From contig JAAFJG010000022.1 of assembly GCA_013298075.1 (NCBI GenBank), positions 1-64,000 of the forward strand: a stretch of 64,000 nt of DNA, read 5' to 3'. Numbering within the stretch: position 1 is the stretch's first letter; every line of letters begins with the position of its first letter. Source of the stretch: Cytophagales bacterium (GTDB taxonomy: Bacteria > Bacteroidota > Bacteroidia > Cytophagales > Microscillaceae). The position numbers and the translations under genes were made by a program. The notes under the pieces are model-generated. The model did not search any database and had not been told where the DNA came from. It worked only from the letters and a program-made list of their open reading frames with translations. This document shows positions 17,102 to 27,257 of this stretch, in pieces.

Positions 17102-17698
17102 ATGATTGGCAATCAATATAAAGCTATTGTAATAGGAGGTTCAGCAGGCAGTTTTCAAGTCATTAATAAAATATTATCATCTTTGCCCCGCGATTTTGAG
17201 TTGCCGATTGTTATGTGTTTACATCGCTTACGTCACGTGCGTAATGGTTTTGTTGAAGCATTAAATATCAAAAGTAATATCGAAATCAGAGAGCCTTTGG
17301 ATAAAGAAAGTATTAAAAAAAATTGCATTTATTTATCGCCTGCTAATTATCATTTAGGCATTGATATTGGAAATACTTTTACATTGAGTACAGACGAATT
17401 AATCAACAATTCACGTCCTTCGATTGATATTTTGTTGCAAACAGCTGCTTATGTATATAGACAAAAATTAGTAGGAATATTGCTTTCTGGTGCCAATCGT
17501 GATGGGGCATTGGGTATGCAAAAAATTGCTGAAAAAGGTGGTTTGACAGTTATTCAAGACCCCAAAGAATGTTTAATTGATACAATGCCTTCGGCTGCTT
17601 TAAAAGTTACTCCTATTGACCATATATTAAATACAGATAGTATTATTGAATTTTTATTGAATTTGGATAGGTCTGTAAAATCAGTAATTACGACCTAA
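17102..17698 (+). CDS. cheB: Stand-alone CheB-type methylesterase domain, without receiver domain
   Basis: The 198-residue protein is only the CheB catalytic domain: VIGGSAGSFQV with the serine nucleophile Ser14, CLHRLRHV carrying the catalytic-type His, and LLSGANRDGALGMQKIAEKGG with the Asp. Classical CheB has an N-terminal receiver domain that controls the esterase; here it is absent, so control must come from elsewhere. The gene lies 138 bases after cheR. Stand-alone CheB and CheR pairs are often found in Bacteroidota next to PAS/GAF sensor proteins rather than in flagellar chemotaxis operons. Confidence 0.9.
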   Translation: MIGNQYKAIVIGGSAGSFQVINKILSSLPRDFELPIVMCLHRLRHVRNGFVEALNIKSNIEIREPLDKESIKKNCIYLSPANYHLGIDIGNTFTLSTDELINNSRPSIDILLQTAAYVYRQKLVGILLSGANRDGALGMQKIAEKGGLTVIQDPKECLIDTMPSAALKVTPIDHILNTDSIIEFLLNLDRSVKSVITT

Positions 17699-17813
17699 AA
17701 AACGAATATAAAAAAAATTGGTTCAAAAATTGAATTATAAAAAATAGATAAAAATAATCACACATAAACATAGAATTATTGATTGCATAAATGAATAATT
17801 TTTGAAAGTTATT

Positions 17814-18587
17814 ATGAAATTTAGTTACAGAATTATAGGTTATATTGCCGTTTTATTGTATATTATTGGAATTTTTGCTGTGGGCATCAATGCTTTGATG
17901 TATGCTGATGCGATTGCAAAACTTTGGAAAGAGATGCCAAGTTTGTTTTATCTTTCAACCGCTACTAATTTAATGGGTATATTGGCTTTTATTGGGCTTT
18001 TATTGGGCGTAACCACTCAAACTGAACTAATATATGTAACAAATACAGAAGAAAATGGTAAAAATCAAAAAAATATCGAACAAAAAGATACCATAGAAGA
18101 AAGTCAGCACAACAAAGAAACTATCAATAAAATAAGACAAAGTTTGGTAGATACAAACCAAAATCGTTTACAAATTATCGAAAAATGTTTACGATTGGCG
18201 TGTGAAGAATTAGAAGCAAGCATTGGCGTTTTGTATCAAAATCAAAATAAATCCTTAAAAATGATAGCCAGTTATGCGCTTTATCAAGAAAAAACAACAA
18301 TTACTTCTTATGATTTGGGAGAAGGTTTGGTTGGGCAAGTCGCAAAAAATGGCAAAACAATTAAATTAACCCAAATTCCCGAAGATTATCTGCCTGTAGT
18401 TTCAGGTTTAGGAAAATCATTGCCAAGTTTTGTGATGATATTACCAATTATACAAAATGAAAATGAAGTTTTTGGCGTGATAGAATTAGCAGGTTTTTTA
18501 GATTTTTCTGAAAGAGATATTAAATTTTTGGAAGATGTGGCATTACTTTTGGCTAATGAATTAGAGAAAGAATTAGTAAATCACTAA
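17814..18587 (+). CDS. Membrane-anchored GAF-domain protein
   Basis: A TTG at 17802 could add four residues, but ATG at 17814 gives MKFSYRIIGYIAV and is preferred. Two membrane helices (about 6-28 and 42-66) with a very short outer loop are followed by a charged linker and a cytosolic GAF domain (about 115-257), with LGVLYQNQ-like and GEGLVGQVAKNGK motifs. The same GAF subtype, including EGLVGQ, appears in the large phosphatase encoded next, so the two proteins may sense the same ligand or dimerise through it. There is no catalytic output domain. Confidence 0.8.
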   Translation: MKFSYRIIGYIAVLLYIIGIFAVGINALMYADAIAKLWKEMPSLFYLSTATNLMGILAFIGLLLGVTTQTELIYVTNTEENGKNQKNIEQKDTIEESQHNKETINKIRQSLVDTNQNRLQIIEKCLRLACEELEASIGVLYQNQNKSLKMIASYALYQEKTTITSYDLGEGLVGQVAKNGKTIKLTQIPEDYLPVVSGLGKSLPSFVMILPIIQNENEVFGVIELAGFLDFSERDIKFLEDVALLLANELEKELVNH

Positions 18588-18679
18588 ATAGCAAATTTTA
18601 AAATCATTGTAGCAATATAATTTATTCAAAAAAAATTATTTACTTACAAAAAAAATAAAAATAAGACAACAAGAAAAAA

Positions 18680-21600
18680 ATGGCACGTAAAGGATTCAAA
18701 ATAGGTGTAGGGTTTAAAATTACAGCACTGGTACTCACAGTAGTATTGATTTCTGTGGTTTCTGTGAGTTATATAGCCTTTAGTTTAAGTTCACGTTCTA
18801 TTGAAGACCGTTATCAAGAATCTATCGGGGTAGTTTCACGCCTTAAAACACAAAAAATAGAAACTTTTTTTGAAAAAATAAAATCAGCCGTTAATTTAGG
18901 AAGTGAATTAGGGGCTGTCAAAGAAAAATGTTTGAGCGTAAAAAATATTTACATTCCTATTACAGATACGGTTAAAACTGTTCCTATTGATACAAAAAAC
19001 GATAAAAAACCTCAAAAAGATTCTACTCTTGTTACAAAAGAAAAAATTATTCCTATTACTAACACAAAAGAGGACGAATTAAATAATGTAATGAAAAATA
19101 TGCGAGCAAGTAATAATATAAAAAATATATATTTAACTTCACCTAACGGAACAATTATTTATGCACAGGGAGAGAGTAGTAATGAGGTAAAAAAAGGTTC
19201 ATTATTTCCCGAAAAAGATGGAAATACATTGTCAGTAGCACGTGATTCTACTTATTTTAGTAATATTTTTAGACAAAATAGCGAAAGTTTGATGCACATT
19301 GCTTCGCCTATTCGTGATGAAAAGAAAAATTTATTGGGTATTCTTATTTATGAAACTCGAATGCAATATGTATTTGATTTGATAAGAGATACAACAGGTT
19401 TGGGCAATACAGGCGAAATTATATTGACAAAATCTTTCGGAAATCAAGTGATTTATCTCAATCAACCTCGATTAGATAAAAATTCTGACCGCTCAAAAGT
19501 GGTTTATATGGGCAATGCCAACGAAAAGTCTATCCAAAATTCTGTCAAAGACCAAAAAGAACTCAATCCTTTTTTAGATGATATTGATTATAGAAAAGAA
19601 AAAGTATTGGCAACTTGGTATTATATTGGGCTGGTAGACTGGGGAATTGTCGTTAAAATTGATAAAGCCGAAATTTATGCACCCACTTATATATTAAGAA
19701 ATAATTTATTGTTGGCAGGTTTTGTGGTATTTTTAATTTCTGTATTGATTGGAATTATTTTTTCACGTCAAACTCTGGTCAGTCCGTTGCTTACTTTGAA
19801 AGATACAGTGGATTATTTGGCACAAGGAGTATTGCCTGATAAACCTAAAAATAACAGAGGAAGCGATGAAATTGGAGAAATGGGCTATAAATTAGATGAA
19901 TTAGTAGCCAATTTAAAAATAAAAGCAAAATTTGCCAGAGATATTGGAAAAGGAGATTTAAAAGCTGATTTTAAACCAGCCAGCCAAAATGATTCATTAG
20001 GAACTGCCTTATTAACTATGCGTAATAGTATTACATCTTCACAAGAACGAGATGAAGAACGTACTTGGATTGTAGAAGGTTTGGCTGAAATTGGAGATAT
20101 TTTACCATCAATTACAAAATTAGAAGAATTAGGAGATTTGGTTTGTGAGTTTGCGACCAAGAAAATTGGGGCAATACAAGGGGCTTTTTATGTAGTCAAT
20201 GATAGTGATGCGTCAAATTTAGTGTTAGAAATGAATGCAAGTTATGCGTATAATAAGAAAAAATATCTTAAAAATACTTTCAAATTTGCAGAAGGATTAG
20301 TGGGACAAGCAGCCATCGAAAAAGATATTATCGTCAGAACAGAAATTCCTGATGGATATGTAACGATTAGTTCGGGGATATTAGGCGATAAAAAACCAAA
20401 ATGCATTTTAGTTGCTCCTTTGATAACCAATGAAAATGTGTATGGTGTAGTTGAATTTGCAGGTTTTGAACGATTTCAACATAGAGAAATTGAATTTATC
20501 AAAGAAATTAGTGAATTGATTGCTCGAACTGTATTTAATATCAAAGTCAATCAAAGAACGGCACTTTTACTGGAAGAATCTCAAAAATTAACTTCTGAAC
20601 TTCAATTACAACAAGAAGTATTACGTCAGAATGCTGAAATAATGGAATCTACGCAAGTAGAATTAGAACGCACTAACTTAGAATTACAAGGTCAAATCCA
20701 AGAGGTGCAAAAAGCAACTGATAGAACGCGACTTTTATTAGAAAATGCGTCTGAAATTATTACGATTTATGAATCGAACGGAACAATACGATATATCTCG
20801 CCATCAGTAGAAAAAATCTTAGGTTATTCGCAAGAGGAAATGACAGGCATACGTGATGTAATGCACATTCACTCTGAAGGAAAAGAAACTTTTGAGGAAA
20901 TGTTTAGAAATTTGTTAGCCAATCCTGATGAAAAAGTTACGGTGCAGTTTAGTTATTTTATTAAAAATGGCGAAAGAATTTGGCTGGAAGCAACAGGTAT
21001 TAATTTATTAGGTGATGCGGCTATTCAAGGTATTATTGTCAACTCACGAGATATTACAGAAAGGCGTGCTGCTGAAAAAGAACAACGTTTGCGTGGACAA
21101 ATGCAGGCTCTTTCTGAAAATTCACCTGATTTAATTACGCGTATTACCAAAGATGGAAAAGTATTTTATATCAATCCAATCATCAAAGATTACACAGGAA
21201 AAGGCGTAGAAGAATATCTACAAAGAGATTTGGATCAATTAGAATTAAATAAAGAACCACAAAAAAATGCAAAAATTCTAAATGCTTGGCAGGATATTCT
21301 TAATCAAGCACAGATGAATAAAACCAAAACAACTACTGAAATGGACTTCCCTTCCAATTTGGGAGATAGGGTAATGCAAGTAAATGCCATTCCAGAGTTT
21401 AACGACCAACAAGTAATGGAATCGGTTTTGGTTGTTTCGCATGATATTACAGAAAGAAAAATCATTGAAAATGAACTTTCTATTAAAAACAAAAAAATTA
21501 CAGATAGTATTAATTATGCTAAACGTATTCAAGGAGCGATTTTACCTGATGATAATTATGTAAGGCAATATATTCCTAATTCGTTTATGATTTATAAACC

Positions 21601-22249
21601 CAAAGATGTGGTTAGTGGAGATTTCCCTTGGTTTCATCAAGATGGTGATAATGTATATATTGCTGCAGTCGATTGTACAGGTCATGGCGTACCAGGTGCG
21701 ATGATGTCTTTGATTGGATTTTTCTTGTTAAATAATATTGTCAATATGGAAGAAGACGCAAGTCCAAGTCAAATTTTAGATAAATTAGATTCGGAAGTTA
21801 CACGTACTTTGAAACAAGACGACAACGATAGTTCGACAAGAGATGGAATGGATATTGCATTTTGTAAAATTAATTATAAGAAAAAACAGATTGAATATGC
21901 AGCCGCACACAGACCATTGTATTATTTGAATGATGGGCATTTGTACGAAATAAAAGGCAATAAGTTTCCTGTGGGTGGAGCGCAATATAGCAATCACATG
22001 AAGTTTACGAACACTATTATTAATTACCAAGAGGGTGATTCTGTCTATATATTTTCAGATGGTTTTCCAGATCAATTTGGAGGACCGAAAAATAAGAAAT
22101 TTTCTCCACGTAAAATCAGAGATATTATTGCTGATTTTGCCCCTGAAGGAATGCAAGTGGTACAACGAAAATTGGATTCAGAGTTTGAAGAATGGAAAGG
22201 AGTCAACAAACAAACTGATGATGTCTTGTTAATAGGTATTAAAATGTAA
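18680..22249 (+). CDS. Transmembrane Cache-HAMP-GAF-PAS-PAS-PP2C (SpoIIE/RsbU-type) serine phosphatase
   Basis: The 1189-residue receptor starts with a membrane helix (about 12-34), an outer Cache-like sensor (about 40-335) with a variable Thr/Lys/Asp-rich insert, a second helix (337-360) and a HAMP module (362-455). Inside the cell follow a GAF domain (about 470-620, EGLVGQAA), a coiled coil (625-690), two PAS domains (about 690-800 and 810-935, each ending in DITER) and a PP2C/SpoIIE phosphatase. Metal-site aspartates are visible at D981 (SGDF), D998 (DCTGHGVPG), D1127 (SDGF) and D1180-D1181. By analogy to SiaA or RsbU, it should dephosphorylate the SiaC-type protein encoded two genes downstream. 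One oddity is SGDFPWF, where Tyr usually stands for Pro. Confidence 0.92.
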   Translation: MARKGFKIGVGFKITALVLTVVLISVVSVSYIAFSLSSRSIEDRYQESIGVVSRLKTQKIETFFEKIKSAVNLGSELGAVKEKCLSVKNIYIPITDTVKTVPIDTKNDKKPQKDSTLVTKEKIIPITNTKEDELNNVMKNMRASNNIKNIYLTSPNGTIIYAQGESSNEVKKGSLFPEKDGNTLSVARDSTYFSNIFRQNSESLMHIASPIRDEKKNLLGILIYETRMQYVFDLIRDTTGLGNTGEIILTKSFGNQVIYLNQPRLDKNSDRSKVVYMGNANEKSIQNSVKDQKELNPFLDDIDYRKEKVLATWYYIGLVDWGIVVKIDKAEIYAPTYILRNNLLLAGFVVFLISVLIGIIFSRQTLVSPLLTLKDTVDYLAQGVLPDKPKNNRGSDEIGEMGYKLDELVANLKIKAKFARDIGKGDLKADFKPASQNDSLGTALLTMRNSITSSQERDEERTWIVEGLAEIGDILPSITKLEELGDLVCEFATKKIGAIQGAFYVVNDSDASNLVLEMNASYAYNKKKYLKNTFKFAEGLVGQAAIEKDIIVRTEIPDGYVTISSGILGDKKPKCILVAPLITNENVYGVVEFAGFERFQHREIEFIKEISELIARTVFNIKVNQRTALLLEESQKLTSELQLQQEVLRQNAEIMESTQVELERTNLELQGQIQEVQKATDRTRLLLENASEIITIYESNGTIRYISPSVEKILGYSQEEMTGIRDVMHIHSEGKETFEEMFRNLLANPDEKVTVQFSYFIKNGERIWLEATGINLLGDAAIQGIIVNSRDITERRAAEKEQRLRGQMQALSENSPDLITRITKDGKVFYINPIIKDYTGKGVEEYLQRDLDQLELNKEPQKNAKILNAWQDILNQAQMNKTKTTTEMDFPSNLGDRVMQVNAIPEFNDQQVMESVLVVSHDITERKIIENELSIKNKKITDSINYAKRIQGAILPDDNYVRQYIPNSFMIYKPKDVVSGDFPWFHQDGDNVYIAAVDCTGHGVPGAMMSLIGFFLLNNIVNMEEDASPSQILDKLDSEVTRTLKQDDNDSSTRDGMDIAFCKINYKKKQIEYAAAHRPLYYLNDGHLYEIKGNKFPVGGAQYSNHMKFTNTIINYQEGDSVYIFSDGFPDQFGGPKNKKFSPRKIRDIIADFAPEGMQVVQRKLDSEFEEWKGVNKQTDDVLLIGIKM

Positions 22250-22467
22250 GAAATTTTTATATTTTTTAAAAAAATAATCGAAAAAGTAAGGAAAATCGAA
22301 AAAAATAATTTTTATTTGCACTATAATTCAAAAAAAAAAATTTTTTTTCAAAATAATTTTATAATTTTGAATATTGTTTTAGAAATATAAGCTAAATATT
22401 AAAAAAATTGTTTAATTTTGCAAAAAATTTGTTTATCTACTGTCAATAGTAAACACCGAAAGATTTT

Positions 22468-23028
22468 ATGAAGTACATTTATGAGCTGCACAAAACTATG
22501 GTTGCCCGTAACTTAATATTAGTTTATGAAGGCGAGTTTACGCAGGAGATTACAAAATCAGTTTTAGCGATGGCTGAAAGAAATATGGACGCTATCGGAG
22601 AAGACCAATCTATCAAAAGAAAAGTTTTTAACGTAATGGTTGAATGTTTACAAAATATTGTAAAACATGCAGATGAAATCGAAGAAATAGATTTGACTGA
22701 CCATAATGCTGCCATCTTTATGATAGGAAAACAAGAGGACAAATATGTCATTACCTCTGGTAATCCTATTACAAACAATAAAGTCAAAATGTTGCAAGAC
22801 AAATTGGCACATATTAATAGTTTGGATAAAGAAGGGCTGAAAGAATATTATAAAGATGTTATCAGAAATAACAAAGGACTTTCTGCCAAGGGTGGTGCAG
22901 GTCTTGGTTTTATTGATATGGCAAGAAAATCAGGGCAGAAATTGCAATTCGATTTTGAACCTATCAATGAAGATATTTCCTTCTTTTCACTCAAAACAGT
23001 GATTAGAAGAGTAGTAACTGCGGACTAA
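22468..23028 (+). CDS. siaB: SiaB-family protein kinase (HATPase-like)
   Basis: The 186-residue protein has a GHKL-like kinase layout: an N-box region NVMVECLQNIVKHADE (about 51-66) and a glycine-rich lid KGGAGLGFIDMARKSG. These match the SiaB/DUF6272 family. In Pseudomonas aeruginosa, SiaB phosphorylates SiaC on a threonine and the PP2C SiaA reverses it. The gene sits directly between such a phosphatase gene and siaC here. A TAATTTTG element lies near 22414-22421, so it may also have a separate promoter. Confidence 0.85.
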   Translation: MKYIYELHKTMVARNLILVYEGEFTQEITKSVLAMAERNMDAIGEDQSIKRKVFNVMVECLQNIVKHADEIEEIDLTDHNAAIFMIGKQEDKYVITSGNPITNNKVKMLQDKLAHINSLDKEGLKEYYKDVIRNNKGLSAKGGAGLGFIDMARKSGQKLQFDFEPINEDISFFSLKTVIRRVVTAD

Positions 23029-23206
23029 AAAAGCTAAACAAAAATTAGCTATAATAACAAAAAAAATTAAAATAGGGTAATGATTAGCCGTACAAAATAA
23101 TTATTTTGAAATAAAATAATTTTTGTATATTACAATTACTATCTAAAAACTAATAAAAAAAGAAAAATAAATTATAACTCTGTTCATAAACAAAGATTTT
23201 GTACGT

Positions 23207-23569
23207 ATGGAAATTTTAACTCGTGATGGAGGCGAAGATACACCAAAAGTCATCTTAGACCACAACAACGGTTTTTTTGAAATCTCAGGTCGTTCTTTAC
23301 CTGAAGATTCGGCTGATTTTTACGGTCCTATTTTGGAATGGTTAGACAAATATAAGGACTCTCCAAGACCCGAAACCGAATTTAATTTTAAATTGGAATA
23401 TTTTAATACCGCTTCCTCTAAATTAATTTTGGATATTTTATCTAAATTAGAAAGTATTGATGGAGCAAAAGTCGTGTGGTATTATCACGAAGACGACGAA
23501 GATATGCAAGAGGCAGGACAAGAGTTTGCTGATTTGGTTGATGTAGGTTTTGATTTCAAAACATACTAA
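23207..23569 (+). CDS. siaC: SiaC-family (DUF1987) phosphorylatable switch protein
   Basis: The 120-residue protein is a DUF1987/SiaC homologue: SGRSLPEDSADFYGPILEWL, FKLEYFNTASSKLILDIL and a C-terminal WYYHEDDEDMQEAGQEF. Thr68 in YFNTASSK stands at the same position number as the phosphorylated Thr68 of P. aeruginosa SiaC, and its context is conserved. In that organism unphosphorylated SiaC activates the diguanylate cyclase SiaD; no GGDEF gene occurs in this block. Its effector here is unknown, and the ABC transporter gene that follows is the obvious candidate. Confidence 0.88.
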   Translation: MEILTRDGGEDTPKVILDHNNGFFEISGRSLPEDSADFYGPILEWLDKYKDSPRPETEFNFKLEYFNTASSKLILDILSKLESIDGAKVVWYYHEDDEDMQEAGQEFADLVDVGFDFKTY

Positions 23570-23597
23570 ATATATATCTTTCTTTTATATTTTTTTA

Positions 23598-23626
23598 GCG
23601 GAATAATTTAATTATAATTATTCCGC
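23598..23626. other. Strong hairpin between siaC and the ABC gene
   Basis: GCGGAATAATT at 23598-23608 and AATTATTCCGC at 23616-23626 form an 11-bp perfect stem with a 7-base loop. The base after the stem is a C and then A run, not T, so it is not a classical terminator on the plus strand. It could attenuate or stabilise the mRNA between siaC and the transporter gene. Confidence 0.5.
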
Positions 23627-23725
23627 CAAAAAATTATGTAATTTTATTTAAGTTAAGTTAAACACGTTTTTTTTATTTTAATTCATATAGTTTTATTGAT
23701 GAATTAAAAATACTACCTAAAAATA

Positions 23726-26700
23726 ATGAGTAAGGAAATACTTGAAACCCTTGTTCGTCTTTTTGCTTTATTAAGTAGGCAAGATGGCGGGGTAACACAA
23801 GAAGAATATGACTTTGTAAAAGATTATTTAATTGCGGAATTGAATGAAGAACTGGCAAATGAATACGTAAAACGTTTTCGATTGGCAGTAGTTGGCTTTC
23901 CATTCAAAGGCGATAAAACAAGCAAAGGTAGTACAGAACAAACTGATACAGATTATATTAGTGAATTAGAGAAGTATATCGAGAAAAATAATAAGGAAAA
24001 TACTTATACTTATATTGCTTGGGATTCTTCGCAAACAAATGTAAGTTATCATATTGATTATTTGCATAAAACGATACTGCCTGTTGCTGAAAAAATTGCT
24101 GAAAGTCAATTCAAACTCTCCACAGAAAAACAAGTACAAGGAGAAATCAAAGTAACAGAATCTATTAAAGTAAATAGAGAAGTTGAAAAAATTACAAAAG
24201 CACAATTAGATTTATACCAAAAAGTATTGATTTTAGTTCGTATTTTTGAATTGATTACTATTGGCGGTTTTTCTCGTTCAAGAAAAGGCGTAATCGAAGC
24301 CGTAGCAGATTATTTTAAACTCAAAAGTGAGTACAAAGATTTAGGAGCTTTTGTATTATCAAAAAGTTCTAATCAATTAAAATACCATAATCCTGATACA
24401 GGTACAGACGAAGATTTAAAAGAAGCAGGCGAAATTCTAGTCGCAGGTGCCGAAAAATCAGATAACGAATTACATAAAAGTTTGATTTTTGAAAATTTTC
24501 AAGGAGAACTAATTTTTAAATATGTAATCGTTACTAATGATGAATTAAATAAGCAAGGCGGAAATGCAGATGAAACCACCAGTGCTGTTAAAAAGAATAA
24601 GTTAAAATCTGAAGGAATATTTTTTGTAAAATACCTTGGAACAGGAGAAAATCTAAAACGCAATGGTTTTCCTATGCGTTCAGGGGTAGTGTATCAATTC
24701 CCAGCAGGAAGTACGATTCGGTCTGGGAGAGGAATTAGTTTGTATTTTAATGAGGTCAATGAATTTTTCATGGAAATCCTCAAAAGTACAAAACTATCTT
24801 TTACTGCGAGCAATATTGAATATCGTTTTCCTAACAATGCTATTGGCGTGCAACCTATGACACTTTCTTATCCACAAGGACGTTTGGTGGGTATTATGGG
24901 GGGAAGTGGTGCAGGAAAAACAACTTTAATGAATGTACTCTCAGGTATAGAAAGTCCGTATTCAGGCAATGTCTATATCAATGGAATGGACGTGCATAAC
25001 GATACAGATAAAATTGATGGCGTAGTGGGTTTTATTGCTCAAGATGACCTTTTGTTAGAAGATTTAACGGTTTATCAAAACCTTTATTATAATGCTAAAC
25101 TTTGTTTGGCACAACTCAAAGAAAACGAAATTCATGACCGAGTAATCGATACATTGGATAGTTTGGGTCTGGAACATATCAAAGAAATAAAAGTTGGAAA
25201 TGTCTTGAACAAAAAAATATCAGGTGGACAAAGAAAACGGCTTAATATTGCTTTAGAGTTGATTAGAGAGCCTGCGGTGATGTTTGTTGATGAACCAACT
25301 TCTGGTCTTTCTTCCAAAGATTCTCAGAATGTAGTTGATTTATTAAAAGAATTGGCTCTACGTGGCAAGTTAATTTTTGTGGTAATTCATCAGCCTTCTG
25401 CGGATATTTATAAAACTTTTGATGAGATGATTATTTTGGATAGAGGTGGATATTTGGCTTTTCAAGGCAATCCTATTGAAGCCATAAAATATTTCAAAAG
25501 AGAAACAAATCAAGCAGATGCTGACAAAGAACACGATAATCCTGAAGAGATGTTTAAAATCATCGAAAAGGAAGTATATGATGATTATGGACGTGAAACA
25601 GGTAAAAGACAATTTTCACCTATAGATTGGAATAGACGTTTTAAACAAAAATTTCAAATAAAAGAAGTTCCAACTGTTACAGAACAGCCGCCTTCTTCTT
25701 TGCACAGACCCAATGTTGCTAAACAATCTGTACTTTTTACGGTAAGAGATTTTTTATCAAAAGTAAGTAATTTACAATATATGTTAATTAATTTGTTGGA
25801 AGCACCTGTTTTGGCAATGTTATTGGCATTTATTATACGTTTTCAAAACGAACCTAAAACTGAAAATTATGTTTTTAGATATAATGATAATATTCCTGCT
25901 TATATTTTAATTTGTATTATTATTTCTTTGTTTATGGGCTTAACCGTCAGTGCGGAAGAAATTATAAAAGATAGAAAAATACAAAAGCGTGAAAAGTTTT
26001 TGAATTTAAGTAGATTTGCTTATTTATCTTCTAAAATTAGTATTCTATTTATGCTCTCTGCCATTCAAACATTTACTTTTGTGGTAATTGGGAATGCAAT
26101 TTTAGGTATTCAAGGTGAACTTTTTAGTTATTGGGGTATATTATTTGCGGTTTCTTGTTTTGCTAATGTGCTAGGTTTGAATATATCTTCGACTTTTAAT
26201 TCTGTGATTACTATTTATATTACGATTCCTTTGTTACTCATTCCACAACTTATTTTGAGTGGTATTATTTTTAGGTATGAAAAAATGAATCATGCCATTA
26301 GTGAAAAGGGAAAAGTGCCTCTATTAGCAGATATAATGGTTTCAAGGTGGGCTTTTGAGGCAATTTCTGTGGATCATTTTATGCATAATAAGTTTCAAAA
26401 AGACTTCCAAGAATTAGATGCAGAAACAAGCAGGGACCAATTTAAAGTTAAATTTTGGATACCAGAACTCAAAAATAGAGTCAATAGAAGTATTGAAAAT
26501 CGTGAGAAATCCGATAAAAATGATTCTATTAAATCAATTTTGAAAAAAGATTTAGATTTGGTAAAAAACGAAATTAAAATTGAAAAAGCGTATCTTAATT
26601 TATTGAAAGATACAGATGTAGATAAAAAAATGACTATAGAAAGTTTTGACACGCCCACTGGTGATAATCTAAATGTTTATCTTGATAGCCTTTCTAATAA

Positions 26701-27151
26701 ATTTCAAAATAAAATAAACGATGCAGAAAAAGACAAAGAAAAAATGCCTGATTTAATTCGTAAACAAAGGGATAAAAAATACAATCTTAACAAACAAAAA
26801 GATAGTTATTTTAACGACGGTTTATCTGGATTTGTTAGAAATATAGACGTAAAAGATATGTTAATTGAATATAAAGGCAAGTTGTTACAACAAATTGACC
26901 CAGTATTTTTAGAACCAAAAATTTCAAATAATCCTATTGACTATAGAACTCATTTTATGGCTCCAAAAAAACATTTTTTTGGTAAATTATTTGATACGTA
27001 TTGGTTTAACACAAGTGTTATTTGGCTTTTTACTTTTGTTTTATATTTGACTTTATATTTTGATACTATTAAAGGTATCGGAACGTTACTTGAAAAAATA
27101 TTTGGAGGCATATATAGAATGTTTTCAGCATTAAAAAATAAAAAATCGTAA
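23726..27151 (+). CDS. Large ABC transporter fusion: TerB-like N-terminus, ATPase, ABC2-type membrane domain
   Basis: The 1141-residue protein begins with a TerB-like helical domain (about 1-75: LVRLFALLSRQDGGVTQEEYDFV) and an unassigned region to 370. An ABC ATPase follows with Walker A GGSGAGKTT (Lys398), signature SGGQRKRLNIALEL and Walker B VMFVDEPTSGLS; the QRKRL and TSGLSS features point to the ABCG/White subfamily. The C-terminal half has an ABC2-type membrane domain (helices between about 680 and 860), a charged helical insert (about 895-1080) and a last helix near 1105-1130. It therefore resembles a half-transporter that dimerises. It lies in the Sia block and ends 106 bases before a lipoprotein gene. 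Confidence 0.88.
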   Translation: MSKEILETLVRLFALLSRQDGGVTQEEYDFVKDYLIAELNEELANEYVKRFRLAVVGFPFKGDKTSKGSTEQTDTDYISELEKYIEKNNKENTYTYIAWDSSQTNVSYHIDYLHKTILPVAEKIAESQFKLSTEKQVQGEIKVTESIKVNREVEKITKAQLDLYQKVLILVRIFELITIGGFSRSRKGVIEAVADYFKLKSEYKDLGAFVLSKSSNQLKYHNPDTGTDEDLKEAGEILVAGAEKSDNELHKSLIFENFQGELIFKYVIVTNDELNKQGGNADETTSAVKKNKLKSEGIFFVKYLGTGENLKRNGFPMRSGVVYQFPAGSTIRSGRGISLYFNEVNEFFMEILKSTKLSFTASNIEYRFPNNAIGVQPMTLSYPQGRLVGIMGGSGAGKTTLMNVLSGIESPYSGNVYINGMDVHNDTDKIDGVVGFIAQDDLLLEDLTVYQNLYYNAKLCLAQLKENEIHDRVIDTLDSLGLEHIKEIKVGNVLNKKISGGQRKRLNIALELIREPAVMFVDEPTSGLSSKDSQNVVDLLKELALRGKLIFVVIHQPSADIYKTFDEMIILDRGGYLAFQGNPIEAIKYFKRETNQADADKEHDNPEEMFKIIEKEVYDDYGRETGKRQFSPIDWNRRFKQKFQIKEVPTVTEQPPSSLHRPNVAKQSVLFTVRDFLSKVSNLQYMLINLLEAPVLAMLLAFIIRFQNEPKTENYVFRYNDNIPAYILICIIISLFMGLTVSAEEIIKDRKIQKREKFLNLSRFAYLSSKISILFMLSAIQTFTFVVIGNAILGIQGELFSYWGILFAVSCFANVLGLNISSTFNSVITIYITIPLLLIPQLILSGIIFRYEKMNHAISEKGKVPLLADIMVSRWAFEAISVDHFMHNKFQKDFQELDAETSRDQFKVKFWIPELKNRVNRSIENREKSDKNDSIKSILKKDLDLVKNEIKIEKAYLNLLKDTDVDKKMTIESFDTPTGDNLNVYLDSLSNKFQNKINDAEKDKEKMPDLIRKQRDKKYNLNKQKDSYFNDGLSGFVRNIDVKDMLIEYKGKLLQQIDPVFLEPKISNNPIDYRTHFMAPKKHFFGKLFDTYWFNTSVIWLFTFVLYLTLYFDTIKGIGTLLEKIFGGIYRMFSALKNKKS

Positions 27152-27257
27152 TCGAAAAATTCCCTTTCTCTAAAAAAATAGAGAAATAAAAATAGTTCCT
27201 TTGGGAAAAGGTATATAAATAATTATTAAAATATTGTATTCTCACTTTAAAATCACT

